DNA from: an uncultured Bacteroidota bacterium | Lineage (GTDB): Bacteria > Bacteroidota > Bacteroidia > Flavobacteriales > Flavobacteriaceae | Assembly: GCA_902595555.1 (NCBI GenBank) | Contig: CACJQM010000004.1 | Location: forward strand, 62,001-126,000 | Length of the DNA stretch: 64,000 nt | Reading direction: 5' to 3' | In this document: in pieces, positions 17,093-26,202 of the stretch | Numbering within the stretch: position 1 is the first letter of the stretch | Layout: each line of letters starts with the position of its first letter | Program-made: the position numbers and the translations under genes | Notes under the pieces: model-generated | Database searches by the model: none | Told to the model about the DNA's origin: nothing | Seen by the model: only the letters and a program-made list of their open reading frames with translations

Positions 17093-17986
17093 ATGCAAAG
17101 TAAAAGTAACTCAGATATTAATCACGAGCAAATAGAGCTTCTTGAATATGCTCAAAAAAGAATTAAACAAAAGAAATTTCTCTACTATCATTTTGTATTA
17201 TTTTTATTCATAAGTGCCATAAGCCTTTCTTTAGATCATGTTTTTAATGTTTCATCAGATATCATATTCTTAGAATATTCCTGGTCTTTTTGGGTTGTTT
17301 TTATTTGGTTTTTTTTACTTCTTTTTCATTTATTCAAAGTATATGTAAATGATAGATTTATAAATAAATCTTGGGTGAAAAATCAAAAAAATAAACTCAT
17401 TAAAGTTCAAAAGGCAGAGATTGAAAGTATTAAGCAGAAAATTAATATTGAATCAAAAATTAAAGCTGAATCTGAAGTGTTTAATAAGAAACCACAATTG
17501 ATTACAATTATAGTAGCCGCCTCTGAAAATAATATTATTGGTAATGATAATAAGCTAATATGGCATTTAAGCGATGATTTAAAAAGATTTAAAAATTTAA
17601 CTAAAGGGCATCATGTAATAATGGGAAGAAAAACATTTGAATCAATGCCTAGAGCTTTACCTAACAGGACTAATGTTATTATTACTAGAAAAAAAGATTA
17701 TATAGCTGATGATGCTATTGTTACAAACTCACTTGAAGATGCTCTATCAATTGCATCTGATGACCCACAGCCTTTTATAATTGGGGGAGGAGAAATTTAT
17801 AAAATTGCGCTTGATTACTGTGACAGAATTGAATTAACTAGAGTTCATGATAATTTTGAAGGAGATACAGTTTTCCCAGAAATTGATGAAGAAAAATGGA
17901 TTGAATCAAATAGAATTGAAAAGAAAAAAGATGAAAATCATAATTATGATTTCACTTTTATCACCTATAATAAAATTAAGAGATGA
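17093..17986 (+). CDS. folA: dihydrofolate reductase fused to an N-terminal 2TM membrane domain
   Basis: A 297-residue fusion. Residues 1-130 form a 2TM-type domain: a short basic N-terminus (EYAQKRIKQKKF), two hydrophobic helices (about 29-48 and 64-85), then a charged, probably coiled helix. Residues 135-297 are a complete dihydrofolate reductase (ITIIVAASENNIIG; WHLSDDLKRFK with the catalytic Asp; VIMGRKTFESM; IIGGGEIYKIAL). It reduces dihydrofolate made by ThyA. In many flavobacteria a separate 2TM gene lies beside folA; here they are one frame, which would tether DHFR to the inner membrane. The start is ATG 17093, just after a -7 box. The stop overlaps fabD by four bases. Confidence 0.9.
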   Translation: MQSKSNSDINHEQIELLEYAQKRIKQKKFLYYHFVLFLFISAISLSLDHVFNVSSDIIFLEYSWSFWVVFIWFFLLLFHLFKVYVNDRFINKSWVKNQKNKLIKVQKAEIESIKQKINIESKIKAESEVFNKKPQLITIIVAASENNIIGNDNKLIWHLSDDLKRFKNLTKGHHVIMGRKTFESMPRALPNRTNVIITRKKDYIADDAIVTNSLEDALSIASDDPQPFIIGGGEIYKIALDYCDRIELTRVHDNFEGDTVFPEIDEEKWIESNRIEKKKDENHNYDFTFITYNKIKR

Positions 17987-18861
17987 ATGTATTTATATTT
18001 CCAGGTCAAGGAGCACAATTTCCAGGAATGGGACTAGAGGCATATAAAAGTTCTGATAAAATTAAATCATTATTTAATGAAGCTGATGAAATACTTGGTT
18101 TTAAGTTGTCAAAAGTAATGTTTGAGGGAACTGAAGATGAGTTGAAACAAACGAAAGTAACACAGCCTGCAATTTTTTTACACTCGATTGCAGAATTATA
18201 TTTAAAAAACAATGAATCAACACCCGATTTTGTTGCAGGTCATTCTTTAGGTGAATTTTCTGCGTTAGTAGCAAATCAAACTATGTCTTTTGCCGACGGA
18301 TTAAAAATTGTTTCAATTAGAGCTAAGGCTATGCAAAAAGCATGTGAAAATAATAAAGGTGGAATGGCTGCCATTTTAGGTTTAGATGATGAAACAATAG
18401 AAAAAACTTGTGAAAATTTTAACGGATATGTTATTGCTGCAAATTTTAACTGTCCTGGACAAGTCGTTATTTCAGGAAGTTTTGATGATGTAAAATTAAT
18501 TTGTGAGAAATTCACTGAACTTGGAGCGAGAAGAAGTTTATTATTGCCTGTTAGTGGAGCATTTCACTCCGAACTTATGAATGATGCCAAAGCTGAACTT
18601 AGTGAGGCAATTAATAATGTAGGTTTTCAAAATCCAATATGCCCTATATATCAAAATGTTAATGGAAGTCCTGAAATTGAATTAGAAAAAATTAAAATTA
18701 ATTTAATTAATCAGTTAACATCCCCTGTAAAATGGACCCAATCAGTAAAGAATATGATAAATGATGGGGCAAATAATTTCACAGAATTTGGACCAGGTAA
18801 AGTATTATGTGGACTAGTCAAAAAAGTCGATAGGGAAGTTAATGTACAATCAGCTTTTTAA
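17983..18861 (+). CDS. fabD: malonyl-CoA:acyl carrier protein transacylase
   Basis: A 292-residue FabD that moves malonyl groups from CoA to ACP for fatty acid synthesis. It begins MNVFIFPGQGAQFPGMG, has the nucleophile serine in AGHSLGEFSALV (Ser88) and the catalytic histidine in VSGAFHSELM, and ends with the normal FGPGKVLCGLVKKV. It overlaps folA by ATGA, so it is translationally coupled. The 3' end overlaps the convergent DegT aminotransferase gene by 12 bases. Confidence 0.97.
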   Translation: MNVFIFPGQGAQFPGMGLEAYKSSDKIKSLFNEADEILGFKLSKVMFEGTEDELKQTKVTQPAIFLHSIAELYLKNNESTPDFVAGHSLGEFSALVANQTMSFADGLKIVSIRAKAMQKACENNKGGMAAILGLDDETIEKTCENFNGYVIAANFNCPGQVVISGSFDDVKLICEKFTELGARRSLLLPVSGAFHSELMNDAKAELSEAINNVGFQNPICPIYQNVNGSPEIELEKIKINLINQLTSPVKWTQSVKNMINDGANNFTEFGPGKVLCGLVKKVDREVNVQSAF

Positions 18862-19983
18862 AACAAACTGATTTACCAAATCTGCAATATATTTTTGTTG
18901 CTCTTCATCTAATTCAGAGTGCATTGGTAGTGAAAATACTTCATTGCTAATCTGATTAGTTATTTCAAAATTAGACTCTTTATATTCATCTCTTTTATAA
19001 GCATTTTGACTATGTAAGGGAATAGGATAATATACACCACACGGCACATCATTTTCGTTTAAAAACTTAACCATCTCATCTCTTTTACCATTAGTCAATC
19101 TTAAAGTGTACTGATGAAATACATGAGAATTTTCATTGTATTTAATTATTGGTTTAATTATTTCTGAAGAATTTATTAGCTTATTATAAATCATTGCTGA
19201 ATTTCTTCGTGATTGATTGTACTTATCAAGATTTTTTAACTTAATGTTAAGTATAGCTGCCTGAACTGAATCTAATCTTGAATTTATACCAACTAGATCA
19301 TGGTAATATCTTTTATACATACCATGATTTACCAATCCTCTCATTTTTTGCGCTAAATGATCATCATTTGTAAAAATTGCACCACCATCTCCATAGCAAC
19401 CCAAATTCTTTGATGGGAAAAAAGAAGTTGTCCCAATATGACCAATAGTTCCTGCCTTTATTTCTTCATTATTTGAATTTGTGTAAACAGAACCTATTGC
19501 TTGAGCATTGTCTTCAATAACATATAAATTATTTTCTTCTGCTAAATTCATAATTTTATCCATCTCAGCAGTTTGTCCAAACAGATGGACGGGTATAATT
19601 GCTTTAGTATTTGATGTGATTGCACTTGATATTTTATCTACATCAATATTAAAAGTATCCATTTCAACATCAACCAATACAGGTTTTAATCCCAGTAATG
19701 CAATGACCTCTACACTTGAGGCAAAAGTAAAATCTGTAGTTATAACTTCGTCACCTTGCTTTAAATCTAATGCCATTAAAGCGACTTGCAGAGCATCTGT
19801 ACCATTTGCGCATGGTATTACATGATTAACGGAAAGATATTGAGCTAAGTTTGATGTAAAATTTTGAACAGCTGGTCCATTGATATATTGACCGCTTTCT
19901 ATTACATCAATGACAGCATTATCAATCTCGGATTTTATATCAGAGTATTGACTTTTCAAGTCAACCATTTGGATTTTATTCAT
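18850..19983 (-). CDS. DegT/DnrJ/EryC1/StrS family sugar aminotransferase
   Basis: A 377-residue PLP aminotransferase of the DegT family, which usually transfers an amino group to a nucleotide-linked keto-sugar for surface polysaccharide. Motifs are MVDLKSQYSDIKSEID, CANGTDALQVALMAL, the cofactor-binding VIEDNAQAIGSVY and the PLP lysine in SFFPSKNLGCYGDGGA. The sequence resembles enzymes of the WbpE group, but the exact sugar cannot be read. A near-consensus -7 box (TATTTTTA on the minus strand, 20000-20007) lies upstream. It is divergent from waaA, which supports a role in lipopolysaccharide or glycan synthesis. Confidence 0.92.
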   Translation of the reverse strand: MNKIQMVDLKSQYSDIKSEIDNAVIDVIESGQYINGPAVQNFTSNLAQYLSVNHVIPCANGTDALQVALMALDLKQGDEVITTDFTFASSVEVIALLGLKPVLVDVEMDTFNIDVDKISSAITSNTKAIIPVHLFGQTAEMDKIMNLAEENNLYVIEDNAQAIGSVYTNSNNEEIKAGTIGHIGTTSFFPSKNLGCYGDGGAIFTNDDHLAQKMRGLVNHGMYKRYYHDLVGINSRLDSVQAAILNIKLKNLDKYNQSRRNSAMIYNKLINSSEIIKPIIKYNENSHVFHQYTLRLTNGKRDEMVKFLNENDVPCGVYYPIPLHSQNAYKRDEYKESNFEITNQISNEVFSLPMHSELDEEQQKYIADLVNQFVLKS

Positions 19984-20036
19984 TAAATAAAATTTGATGT
20001 AAAAATACTATTTCTAAATGTATTACTTTAGTAATT

Positions 20037-21266
20037 GTGAATCATTTATATAACATATTTATTAAACTTATTGACAAATTAATACTTCCAATATTGGGAT
20101 TATTTAACCCTAAGATTAAGCGTTTTAGAACAAATAGATTATCACTAATAGAAAAAATAAAAAATGAAGTTTCTGATAAAAATAATATTATATGGTTTCA
20201 CGTTGCATCACTAGGTGAGTATGAAATAGCAGTACCACTTATTAGATTAATTAAAGAAAAATATAAAAGTAAAATAATACTTACTTTTTTTTCTGAATCT
20301 GGTTTCAAACTAAAAAATAGAATTAAGGAAATAAATTACACATACTATCTTCCATTGGATACTAAATCTAATGCAAAAAAGTTTTTAGATATAATAAATC
20401 CTGAAATAGTAATTTTTGTAAGATCTGAGATATGGCCAAATTATCTAAATGAAATAAAAAAAAGAAATATAAAAAGTTATTTAGTAGAATCAAGGTTTAA
20501 TCAAAATAGCAGATACTTGAGAGGTATTCAAAGTGTTTTTTATCTAAGAAAACTAAAAATATTTGATAAAATTTTTTCTGTAGATGAAGAATCAAAAAAG
20601 GCACTGAATAGAGTAAAAATAAATAATGTTGTTGTTTCAGGTAGCTTAAAAATAGAAAGGGTTAAGGATTACTTAGATGAGAATTACAATAATAATATAA
20701 TTAAAAGTTTTAAAGGAGATGACTTATGCGTTGTATGCGGTAGTACGTGGAAAGAAGATGAAAAGATTATTTTTAAATATATAGAAGAATCAAAAAAAGA
20801 AAAAATAAAGTGGATTATAGCACCACATGACATTTCAAAAAAAAATATTGAAAGACTACAAAGTGTTTTAACTTCAGATTATTCTATTTACTCTAATATA
20901 TCAAAGAATAATGTACATGGTAATATACTTATTTTAAACACAATTGGAGATTTAAAAAGTGTATACAGATACTCGGACATAAGCTATATAGGAGGGGGGA
21001 TGGGATCTTCTGGATTACACAATATTTTAGAGGCATGTATTTATAATAAACCTGTAATTATTGGTAAAAATTATGCTGGATTTATTGAAGCAGAACAGTT
21101 AGTTGAATCAGGAGGTGTTGCATCTGTAAAAGATTATAACGAATTCAAATTAGAAATTGAAAAATTAATTTATGATAAAAAAAACATAATGGATAAAGCG
21201 AATATTATTTCTAATTATATAAAAACTAAAACAGGAGCTTTATCTGTTATTCAAAAACAACTATAA
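20037..21266 (+). CDS. waaA: 3-deoxy-D-manno-octulosonic acid (Kdo) transferase
   Basis: A 409-residue WaaA/KdtA, a GT30 enzyme of the inner membrane that adds Kdo to lipid A precursor. Features are an N-terminal membrane-associating segment (LIDKLILPILGLF), IIWFHVASLGEYE, FVRSEIWPNYL, VVCGSTWKEDE, and the sugar-nucleotide site SYIGGGMGSSGLHNILEACI (about 316-335). The start is GTG 20037, since the family begins with a short hydrophobic N-terminus and no in-frame ATG is close. The next gene follows after two bases. Confidence 0.95.
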   Translation: MNHLYNIFIKLIDKLILPILGLFNPKIKRFRTNRLSLIEKIKNEVSDKNNIIWFHVASLGEYEIAVPLIRLIKEKYKSKIILTFFSESGFKLKNRIKEINYTYYLPLDTKSNAKKFLDIINPEIVIFVRSEIWPNYLNEIKKRNIKSYLVESRFNQNSRYLRGIQSVFYLRKLKIFDKIFSVDEESKKALNRVKINNVVVSGSLKIERVKDYLDENYNNNIIKSFKGDDLCVVCGSTWKEDEKIIFKYIEESKKEKIKWIIAPHDISKKNIERLQSVLTSDYSIYSNISKNNVHGNILILNTIGDLKSVYRYSDISYIGGGMGSSGLHNILEACIYNKPVIIGKNYAGFIEAEQLVESGGVASVKDYNEFKLEIEKLIYDKKNIMDKANIISNYIKTKTGALSVIQKQL

Positions 21267-21268
21267 TT

Positions 21269-21919
21269 ATGAAAAAAATAATTCTAATACTAATATTGGT
21301 TACTTCCACTCTATCAATTTATTCACAAGATGAGGTCTATTCATATATTGAAAAAGATGTTATAAATAGAATAATAATAGATGAAAATTACTTTGTAATG
21401 ACAAGCTATAAGGTTAATTCAAATGAGTTTGTAAAAACAATTGGTGGGTTCTATGAAAAAAAAGGAAAAAAATATAATGTAGAATTGGAATTCAACTCAG
21501 ATTTTAAAAAAGATAGTTTATCAAAAGTTGAAATAAATAAAAACTCGGAATGGAAGAAAATTTCTTTAAAAGAAAATGATCTACAAGGAAAATGGTTAAT
21601 GGTTGGTAGAGTTAGAAATGGGAAAGAACAAAGAAGGAATCTTGAAAGACCAAGAAAAACAATGAAGTTTTTAATTAATGGATATTTTCAATGGATTGCT
21701 TTTAACACAGAAACATTTCAGTTCTCTGGAAGTGGTGGTGGAAAATATTCAACTAAAGAAGGTACATATACTGAAAATATTGAATATTTTTCGAGGGATG
21801 ACTCTAGAGTTGGGGCAACATTAAAATTCGACTATAAACTAAAAAATGAAGAATGGAATCATATTGGATTTAGTAGTAAAGGTGATCCAATGCATGAAAT
21901 TTGGGTAAAAAGGAAATAA
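21269..21919 (+). CDS. conserved secreted protein of unknown function
   Basis: A 216-residue protein with a clear signal peptide (KKIILILILVTSTLSIYSQ). The second half carries a well-conserved block (LQGKWLMVGRVRNG, RRTM-like RPRKTMKFLINGYFQWIAFN, then EYFSRDDSRVGATLKFDYKL and HEIWVKRK) that I recognise from proteins annotated only as 'membrane or secreted protein' in flavobacteria. The pattern suggests a small lipocalin-like barrel, but that is inference. It is two bases after waaA, and a strong hairpin terminator follows its stop codon. Confidence 0.8.
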   Translation: MKKIILILILVTSTLSIYSQDEVYSYIEKDVINRIIIDENYFVMTSYKVNSNEFVKTIGGFYEKKGKKYNVELEFNSDFKKDSLSKVEINKNSEWKKISLKENDLQGKWLMVGRVRNGKEQRRNLERPRKTMKFLINGYFQWIAFNTETFQFSGSGGGKYSTKEGTYTENIEYFSRDDSRVGATLKFDYKLKNEEWNHIGFSSKGDPMHEIWVKRK

Positions 21920-21920
21920 T

Positions 21921-21944
21921 AAACCCCAACAAATGTTGGGGTTT
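21921..21944. terminator. bidirectional terminator hairpin
   Basis: AAACCCCAACA (21921-21931) pairs perfectly with TGTTGGGGTTT (21934-21944), with A/T runs on both sides. It ends the waaA transcript and also stands just downstream of the minus-strand tRNA-Leu, serving both. Confidence 0.8.
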
Positions 21945-21949
21945 AAAAG

Positions 21950-22031
21950 TGCGGGTGAAGGGACTCGAACCCCCATGCCGTTAAGCACTAGATCCTAAGT
22001 CTAGCGTGTCTACCAATTTCACCACACCCGC
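21950..22031 (-). tRNA. tRNA-Leu (anticodon TAG)
   Basis: The minus strand folds into a class II tRNA of 82 bases. The acceptor stem is GCGGGTG/CACCCGC with discriminator A. The D-arm contains GGTGAAATTGGTAGAC, the anticodon stem is CTAGA/TCTAG with loop CTTAGGA (anticodon TAG, reading CUA), there is a long variable arm, and the T-arm is GGGGGTTCGAGTCCC. The 3' CCA is not encoded. Confidence 0.95.
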
Positions 22032-22125
22032 AAAAGGTTTCAAATATAAGCAAGATTATTAAAATAAAGGCATGTTTTATTTATGTATAAAAATTGAATT
22101 TAACTAAATTTACAATTACAATATT

Positions 22126-23502
22126 ATGAGCTATAAAGAATATATCCAGAACAATAAAGAAAGGTTTTTAGATGAATTATTTGACCTTATAAAAATCCCG
22201 TCAGTTAGTGCAGTTTCAGAACATGATAATGATACTAGAAATGCAGCAAAATTCTTATTTAATCAATTTCAAAACCTTGGTATGGATAATTGTGAAATTT
22301 GTGAAACTGAAGGTCATCCAATAGTTTATGCGGAAAAAATTATTGATAAAAAACTACCAACAGTTTTAATTTATGGACATTATGATGTACAACCTGTAGA
22401 TCCAATTGAATTATGGGATACCGAACCATTTGAACCTACAATCAAAAAAACCAAAATTCATCCTGAAGGTGCCATATTTGCTCGCGGTTCCTGTGATGAT
22501 AAAGGTCAAATGTTTATGCATTTAAAAGCAATTGAAGTTTTAAAGAATAATGGTGGTTTGACGTGTAACGTAAAATTTATGATTGAAGGTGAAGAAGAGA
22601 TTGGAAGCGATAATTTAGAAACTTTTGTGAAAGAGAATAAAGAAAAGTTGAATTGTGATATTATTCTAGTTTCTGATACTGGTATGATCAATAAAACCAC
22701 TCCGTCAATAACTGTTGGTCTTAGGGGATTGGCATATTTAGAAGTTGAATTAACTGGACCAAATAGAGATTTACATTCTGGTCATTATGGTGGTAGTGTC
22801 GCTAACCCAATAAATAGTCTTTCCAAAATGATTTCCTCTCTACATGATGAAAATCATAAAGTTACAATACCAGGATTTTATGATGATGTAATCAACTATA
22901 GTGATGATGATAGGAAAAAAGATAGTCGGATTCCTTTTGATTTGTCAGAATTTAAGGACTCCCTCGAAATTACAGATGTATTAGGAGAAAAAGATTATAG
23001 TACAGTAGAGAGAAGATCTATAAGACCTTGTCTTGATGTTAACGGTATTTGGGGTGGGTATATCGAAGAAGGTTCAAAGACAGTGATTCCTAGCAGAGCT
23101 TATGCTAAAATTTCAATGCGTCTTGTAAGTAATCAAAATTGGAAAACAATAAGTTATCTTTTTACCGAGCACATGAAAAAAATTACACCAAAAGGAATGC
23201 AAATAAAAATTAATGAGCATCACGGTGGTCAACCTTACCTAACTTCAACTGATTCAAAAGCATACTCAGCAGCTAGTCAAGCATACTTTGAGGTATTTAA
23301 AAAAGAGCCCTTTGCTGTTAAAGATGGTGGTTCAATCCCAATAATTGCACAATTTGAAAAAGAATTAGGAGTCAAAACAATTTTAATGGGTTTTGGGCTG
23401 GACAGCGATGCAATACATTCTCCAAATGAACATTTTGGATTATCGAATTTTTATAATGGTATTGAAACCATTACTAATTTTTATAAATTTTACATCAAAT
23501 AA
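22126..23502 (+). CDS. M20 family dipeptidase
   Basis: A 458-residue zinc peptidase of the M20 family, closest to the CNDP-like dipeptidases. Metal-ligand motifs are visible: LIYGHYDVQPV (His about 85), FARGSCDDKGQM, the catalytic Glu and metal Glu in MIEGEEEIGSDN, VSDTGMI, and a C-terminal His in DAIHSPNEHFGL. The lid domain insertion is present (LHSGHYGGSVANPI). There is no signal peptide, so it acts in the cytoplasm on imported dipeptides. A near-consensus -7 box (TAAATTTA, 22105-22112) precedes the ATG. Confidence 0.94.
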   Translation: MSYKEYIQNNKERFLDELFDLIKIPSVSAVSEHDNDTRNAAKFLFNQFQNLGMDNCEICETEGHPIVYAEKIIDKKLPTVLIYGHYDVQPVDPIELWDTEPFEPTIKKTKIHPEGAIFARGSCDDKGQMFMHLKAIEVLKNNGGLTCNVKFMIEGEEEIGSDNLETFVKENKEKLNCDIILVSDTGMINKTTPSITVGLRGLAYLEVELTGPNRDLHSGHYGGSVANPINSLSKMISSLHDENHKVTIPGFYDDVINYSDDDRKKDSRIPFDLSEFKDSLEITDVLGEKDYSTVERRSIRPCLDVNGIWGGYIEEGSKTVIPSRAYAKISMRLVSNQNWKTISYLFTEHMKKITPKGMQIKINEHHGGQPYLTSTDSKAYSAASQAYFEVFKKEPFAVKDGGSIPIIAQFEKELGVKTILMGFGLDSDAIHSPNEHFGLSNFYNGIETITNFYKFYIK

Positions 23503-23506
23503 AGTC

Positions 23507-24637
23507 TTATTTCAAATTGACTAAAAAAAGATCTGAGGATATTCCATCAGCTAAAAATCTTCCTTCGTTAGTTGTAGTATAAATATCATCTTTTACAATT
23601 ATATTTTTTTGGTCAATGTGTTTTTGAATTCTATCTGTGAAGTAGTTTTTGAATTTTGAATTAAAATTATTTTCTATGAAATTGGCAGATACTCCCCATA
23701 TAGTTCTAAAGCCTGTCATAACATACTCATTATATTGATCAACTTTAGATAGTTTCTCTTTTTTATAAAAACTTTTCCCTTTTTTGATTTGATCAATATA
23801 TTTTTTATTGTTTGATATATTCCAACTTCTACTTTTTCCATCAAAACTATGGGCAGAAGGGCCTATACCAATATATTTTTTTCTTAGCCAATATGCAGAA
23901 TTATTCTTAGAGAAAAAATTTTCTTTTGCAAAGCTGCAAACCTCATAGTTTATAAATCCCAAAGGCTCTAGTTTTTTATTTATTAAATTATACTGATCAT
24001 AAACCAAACCTTCTTCGGGCATATCTACTATTAATTTTCTTACAAATGATTCTAAGGCTGTCTTTGGTTCTAACGTCAAAGCATATGATGAAATATGGTT
24101 GATGTCAAATTGTGATACAGTGTCTAAGTTGTGAGTCCAAGACTCTAGTGTTGATTCAGGGACTCCGTACATCAAATCAATTGAAATATTATTGAAATAT
24201 TTCTTTGAAATCTCTATTGAATTTAGTGCTTTTTTAGAGTCATGAGCTCTGTTCATTATTTTTAATTCTTTATCAATGAAAGATTGAACTCCAATACTTA
24301 ACCTATTAATTTCTGTAAGAGATAAATTGATGATTTTTTCTTTATTTAAATCATCTGGATTTGCTTCAATTGTAATTTCTGCTTCACTTTCAACATTAAA
24401 TTCTTTGTAGATTCTTTTAATTATTGAGTTTATTTCACTAACATCTAAAATTGATGGGGTTCCACCACCAAAATAAATTGTAGAAATAGCTTCGTTTGTA
24501 GTTTGTCCTTTTTGCTTTATTTCTTTTTCTATTGCTTCTAAAACCTCATCCTTATTCTTCGTTGATGTCGAGAAATGAAAATTGCAATAGTGACAGGATT
24601 GCTTACAAAATGGTATATGTATGTAAATTCCAGCCAA
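23507..24637 (-). CDS. hemW: radical SAM heme chaperone HemW
   Basis: A 376-residue radical SAM protein with the HemW N-terminus GIYIHIPFCKQSCHYCNFHF. The cluster ligands are Cys11, Cys15 and Cys18 (CxxxCxxC), and HemW's extra aromatic/His context is kept. The glycine motif is YFGGGTPSIL. HemW binds heme and delivers it to respiratory enzymes; it is often mis-annotated as oxygen-independent coproporphyrinogen oxidase. The start is TTG 24637, because the family begins MAGIY. It lies three bases after ruvC in the same orientation. Confidence 0.93.
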   Translation of the reverse strand: MAGIYIHIPFCKQSCHYCNFHFSTSTKNKDEVLEAIEKEIKQKGQTTNEAISTIYFGGGTPSILDVSEINSIIKRIYKEFNVESEAEITIEANPDDLNKEKIINLSLTEINRLSIGVQSFIDKELKIMNRAHDSKKALNSIEISKKYFNNISIDLMYGVPESTLESWTHNLDTVSQFDINHISSYALTLEPKTALESFVRKLIVDMPEEGLVYDQYNLINKKLEPLGFINYEVCSFAKENFFSKNNSAYWLRKKYIGIGPSAHSFDGKSRSWNISNNKKYIDQIKKGKSFYKKEKLSKVDQYNEYVMTGFRTIWGVSANFIENNFNSKFKNYFTDRIQKHIDQKNIIVKDDIYTTTNEGRFLADGISSDLFLVNLK

Positions 24638-24640
24638 AAT

Positions 24641-25195
24641 CTAATCAATTTTATCAGGATTATTTTTTATATATGAATTCCAACTAGAATATTTTTTATC
24701 AGAAATCAATTTGTCAGAATTGTAAAAATGACAAACCGCAGCAGCTAATCCATCAGTAGAATCTAAATTTTTAGGAAGCTCTTTAATAAGCAATAATGTT
24801 TGTAGCATTTTTGCAACTTGTTCTTTAGAAGCATTTCCATTTCCAGTAATTGCCATTTTAATTTTTTTAGGTGAATACTCAGTAACAGGAATTTGCCTAG
24901 ATAAACCTGCTGCCATGGCAACTCCTTGAGCTCTTCCTAATTTCAACATTGATTGAACATTTTTACCAAAAAATGGTGCTTCAATTGCAATTTCATCTGG
25001 GTTGAATTTTTCAATTAATTCAATTGTCCTTTCAAAAATCAACTTCAGTCTTAAATAATGATCTTTAATCTTTGTTAACTTAAGTTCGTTAAGTTCTGTT
25101 AACTTCATTTTCTTATTATTGACCTCTATTATTCCAAATCCCATTATTGTAGTCCCTGGATCTATACCTAATATTATTTTAGAAGACTTATTCAA
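24641..25195 (-). CDS. ruvC: Holliday junction endonuclease RuvC
   Basis: A 184-residue RuvC that cuts Holliday junctions during recombination. Active-site acids are seen in ILGIDPGTTIMGFG (Asp12), IAIEAPFFGKNVQSMLKLG (Glu about 72) and the C-terminal STDGLAAAVCHFYN. The start is TTG 25195: no ATG lies nearby, and family members begin about five residues before IILGIDPG. It sits between the TonB-like lipoprotein gene (two bases upstream) and hemW (three bases downstream), forming a three-gene unit. Confidence 0.95.
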   Translation of the reverse strand: MNKSSKIILGIDPGTTIMGFGIIEVNNKKMKLTELNELKLTKIKDHYLRLKLIFERTIELIEKFNPDEIAIEAPFFGKNVQSMLKLGRAQGVAMAAGLSRQIPVTEYSPKKIKMAITGNGNASKEQVAKMLQTLLLIKELPKNLDSTDGLAAAVCHFYNSDKLISDKKYSSWNSYIKNNPDKID

Positions 25196-25197
25196 GA

Positions 25198-25662
25198 CTA
25201 ATTTGATTTTAAAATTATTGGCAATTGAAACTTTGAATTAACAGTAACACCTAAACTTGTTTTGTTAGCTGGAAGAACAACAGGTAGTGAATCAACTGCT
25301 TCGTGTAATAACTTATCAAATTCTGGTATAATATCAATTATATTTTTTGGAATAATTTTATTTGATATTGAGATAGCTCCTATATTATTAACTAAAAGTG
25401 TAATATTCACTGTATCATTAATAGGCTGATTAATTATAATATTAGATAATTTTAGATTTTTTAGAATTTCTTTTGATAAAAAGTTCTTAAAACATTCCTT
25501 AATTAAATTTGATTCGATTAACTCATTGCAGGATTTTACTGAGGGGTATTCATCATAGCTGCTCCAAGTGATTTTTTCGTTATTATTAGTTACTTGTTTT
25601 TTATTTAAATTGCTTTCACAAGAACTAACGACTATTAAGGTTATTAATATTATTTTTGTCAT
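25198..25662 (-). CDS. small lipoprotein, possibly TonB C-terminal-like
   Basis: A 154-residue protein with a lipoprotein signal (KIILITLIVVSSCESN). The mature part contains EYPSVKSCNELIES, LSKEILKNLKLS, NDTVNITLLVNNIGAISI and a C-terminal VDSLPVVLPANK. The spacing of these blocks resembles TonB-C-like lipoproteins of flavobacteria that sit upstream of ruvC, but the match is weak. The start is ATG 25662, 20 bases after an exact -7 box (25683-25690); an upstream GTG (25668) is less likely. Function is unknown. Confidence 0.75.
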   Translation of the reverse strand: MTKIILITLIVVSSCESNLNKKQVTNNNEKITWSSYDEYPSVKSCNELIESNLIKECFKNFLSKEILKNLKLSNIIINQPINDTVNITLLVNNIGAISISNKIIPKNIIDIIPEFDKLLHEAVDSLPVVLPANKTSLGVTVNSKFQLPIILKSN

Positions 25663-25682
25663 ATTCACTGATTATGAAATTA

Positions 25683-25690
25683 CAAAAATA
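25683..25690 (-). promoter_or_regulatory. -7 promoter box of the lipoprotein-ruvC-hemW unit (TATTTTTG)
   Basis: Exact TAnnTTTG match on the minus strand, 20 bases upstream of ATG 25662, in the 39-base gap to the divergent DUF456 gene. Confidence 0.55.
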
Positions 25691-25701
25691 GTGTAAAATA
25701 A

Positions 25702-26202
25702 ATGTTTGATTTATTACTACTTATAATTGGAGTTATTTTATGTCTAATTGGTATAGTAGGAAGTTTTGTCCCTATAATACCGGGTCCAATGACTTCATGG
25801 TTTGGACTTCTAGTGCTAAATTTTACTGATGCTGTTAATTTTAATCTACAATTCCTGGCGATAACATTGATTATTGCAATTGTAATTTCAGCTATGGACT
25901 ATATAATTCCTATAATTGGAGTCAAAAAACTAGGAGGCTCAAAAGGTGGATTAATAGGTGCCTCAATTGGTTTAATTACAGGTTTAATTATTATGGGACC
26001 AATAGGAATATTTCTTGGATCATTCATTGGTGCAATTGCTGGAGAAATGATTAATAAAAAAAACTTCACCGATTCATTGAAACCTGCTTTAGGTTCACTT
26101 GTAGGCATATTGATTGGATCGGGTATAAAGTTTTGCTTGTCCCTAATATATCTATTCTTTTTTCTAAATATTTTTTGGACTTATAAAGAAAATTTTTTCT
26201 AA
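25702..26202 (+). CDS. DUF456 membrane protein
   Basis: A 166-residue protein that is nearly all hydrophobic. It has the DUF456 features: GIVGSFVPIIPGPMTSWFGL near the N-terminus, DYIIPIIGVKKLGGSKGG in the middle and a Gly-rich GPIGIFLGSFIGAIAGE stretch. Four to five helices are likely in the inner membrane. The function of the family is unknown. It is divergent from the ruvC unit, and its last four bases overlap the convergent PPIase gene. Confidence 0.88.
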   Translation: MFDLLLLIIGVILCLIGIVGSFVPIIPGPMTSWFGLLVLNFTDAVNFNLQFLAITLIIAIVISAMDYIIPIIGVKKLGGSKGGLIGASIGLITGLIIMGPIGIFLGSFIGAIAGEMINKKNFTDSLKPALGSLVGILIGSGIKFCLSLIYLFFFLNIFWTYKENFF

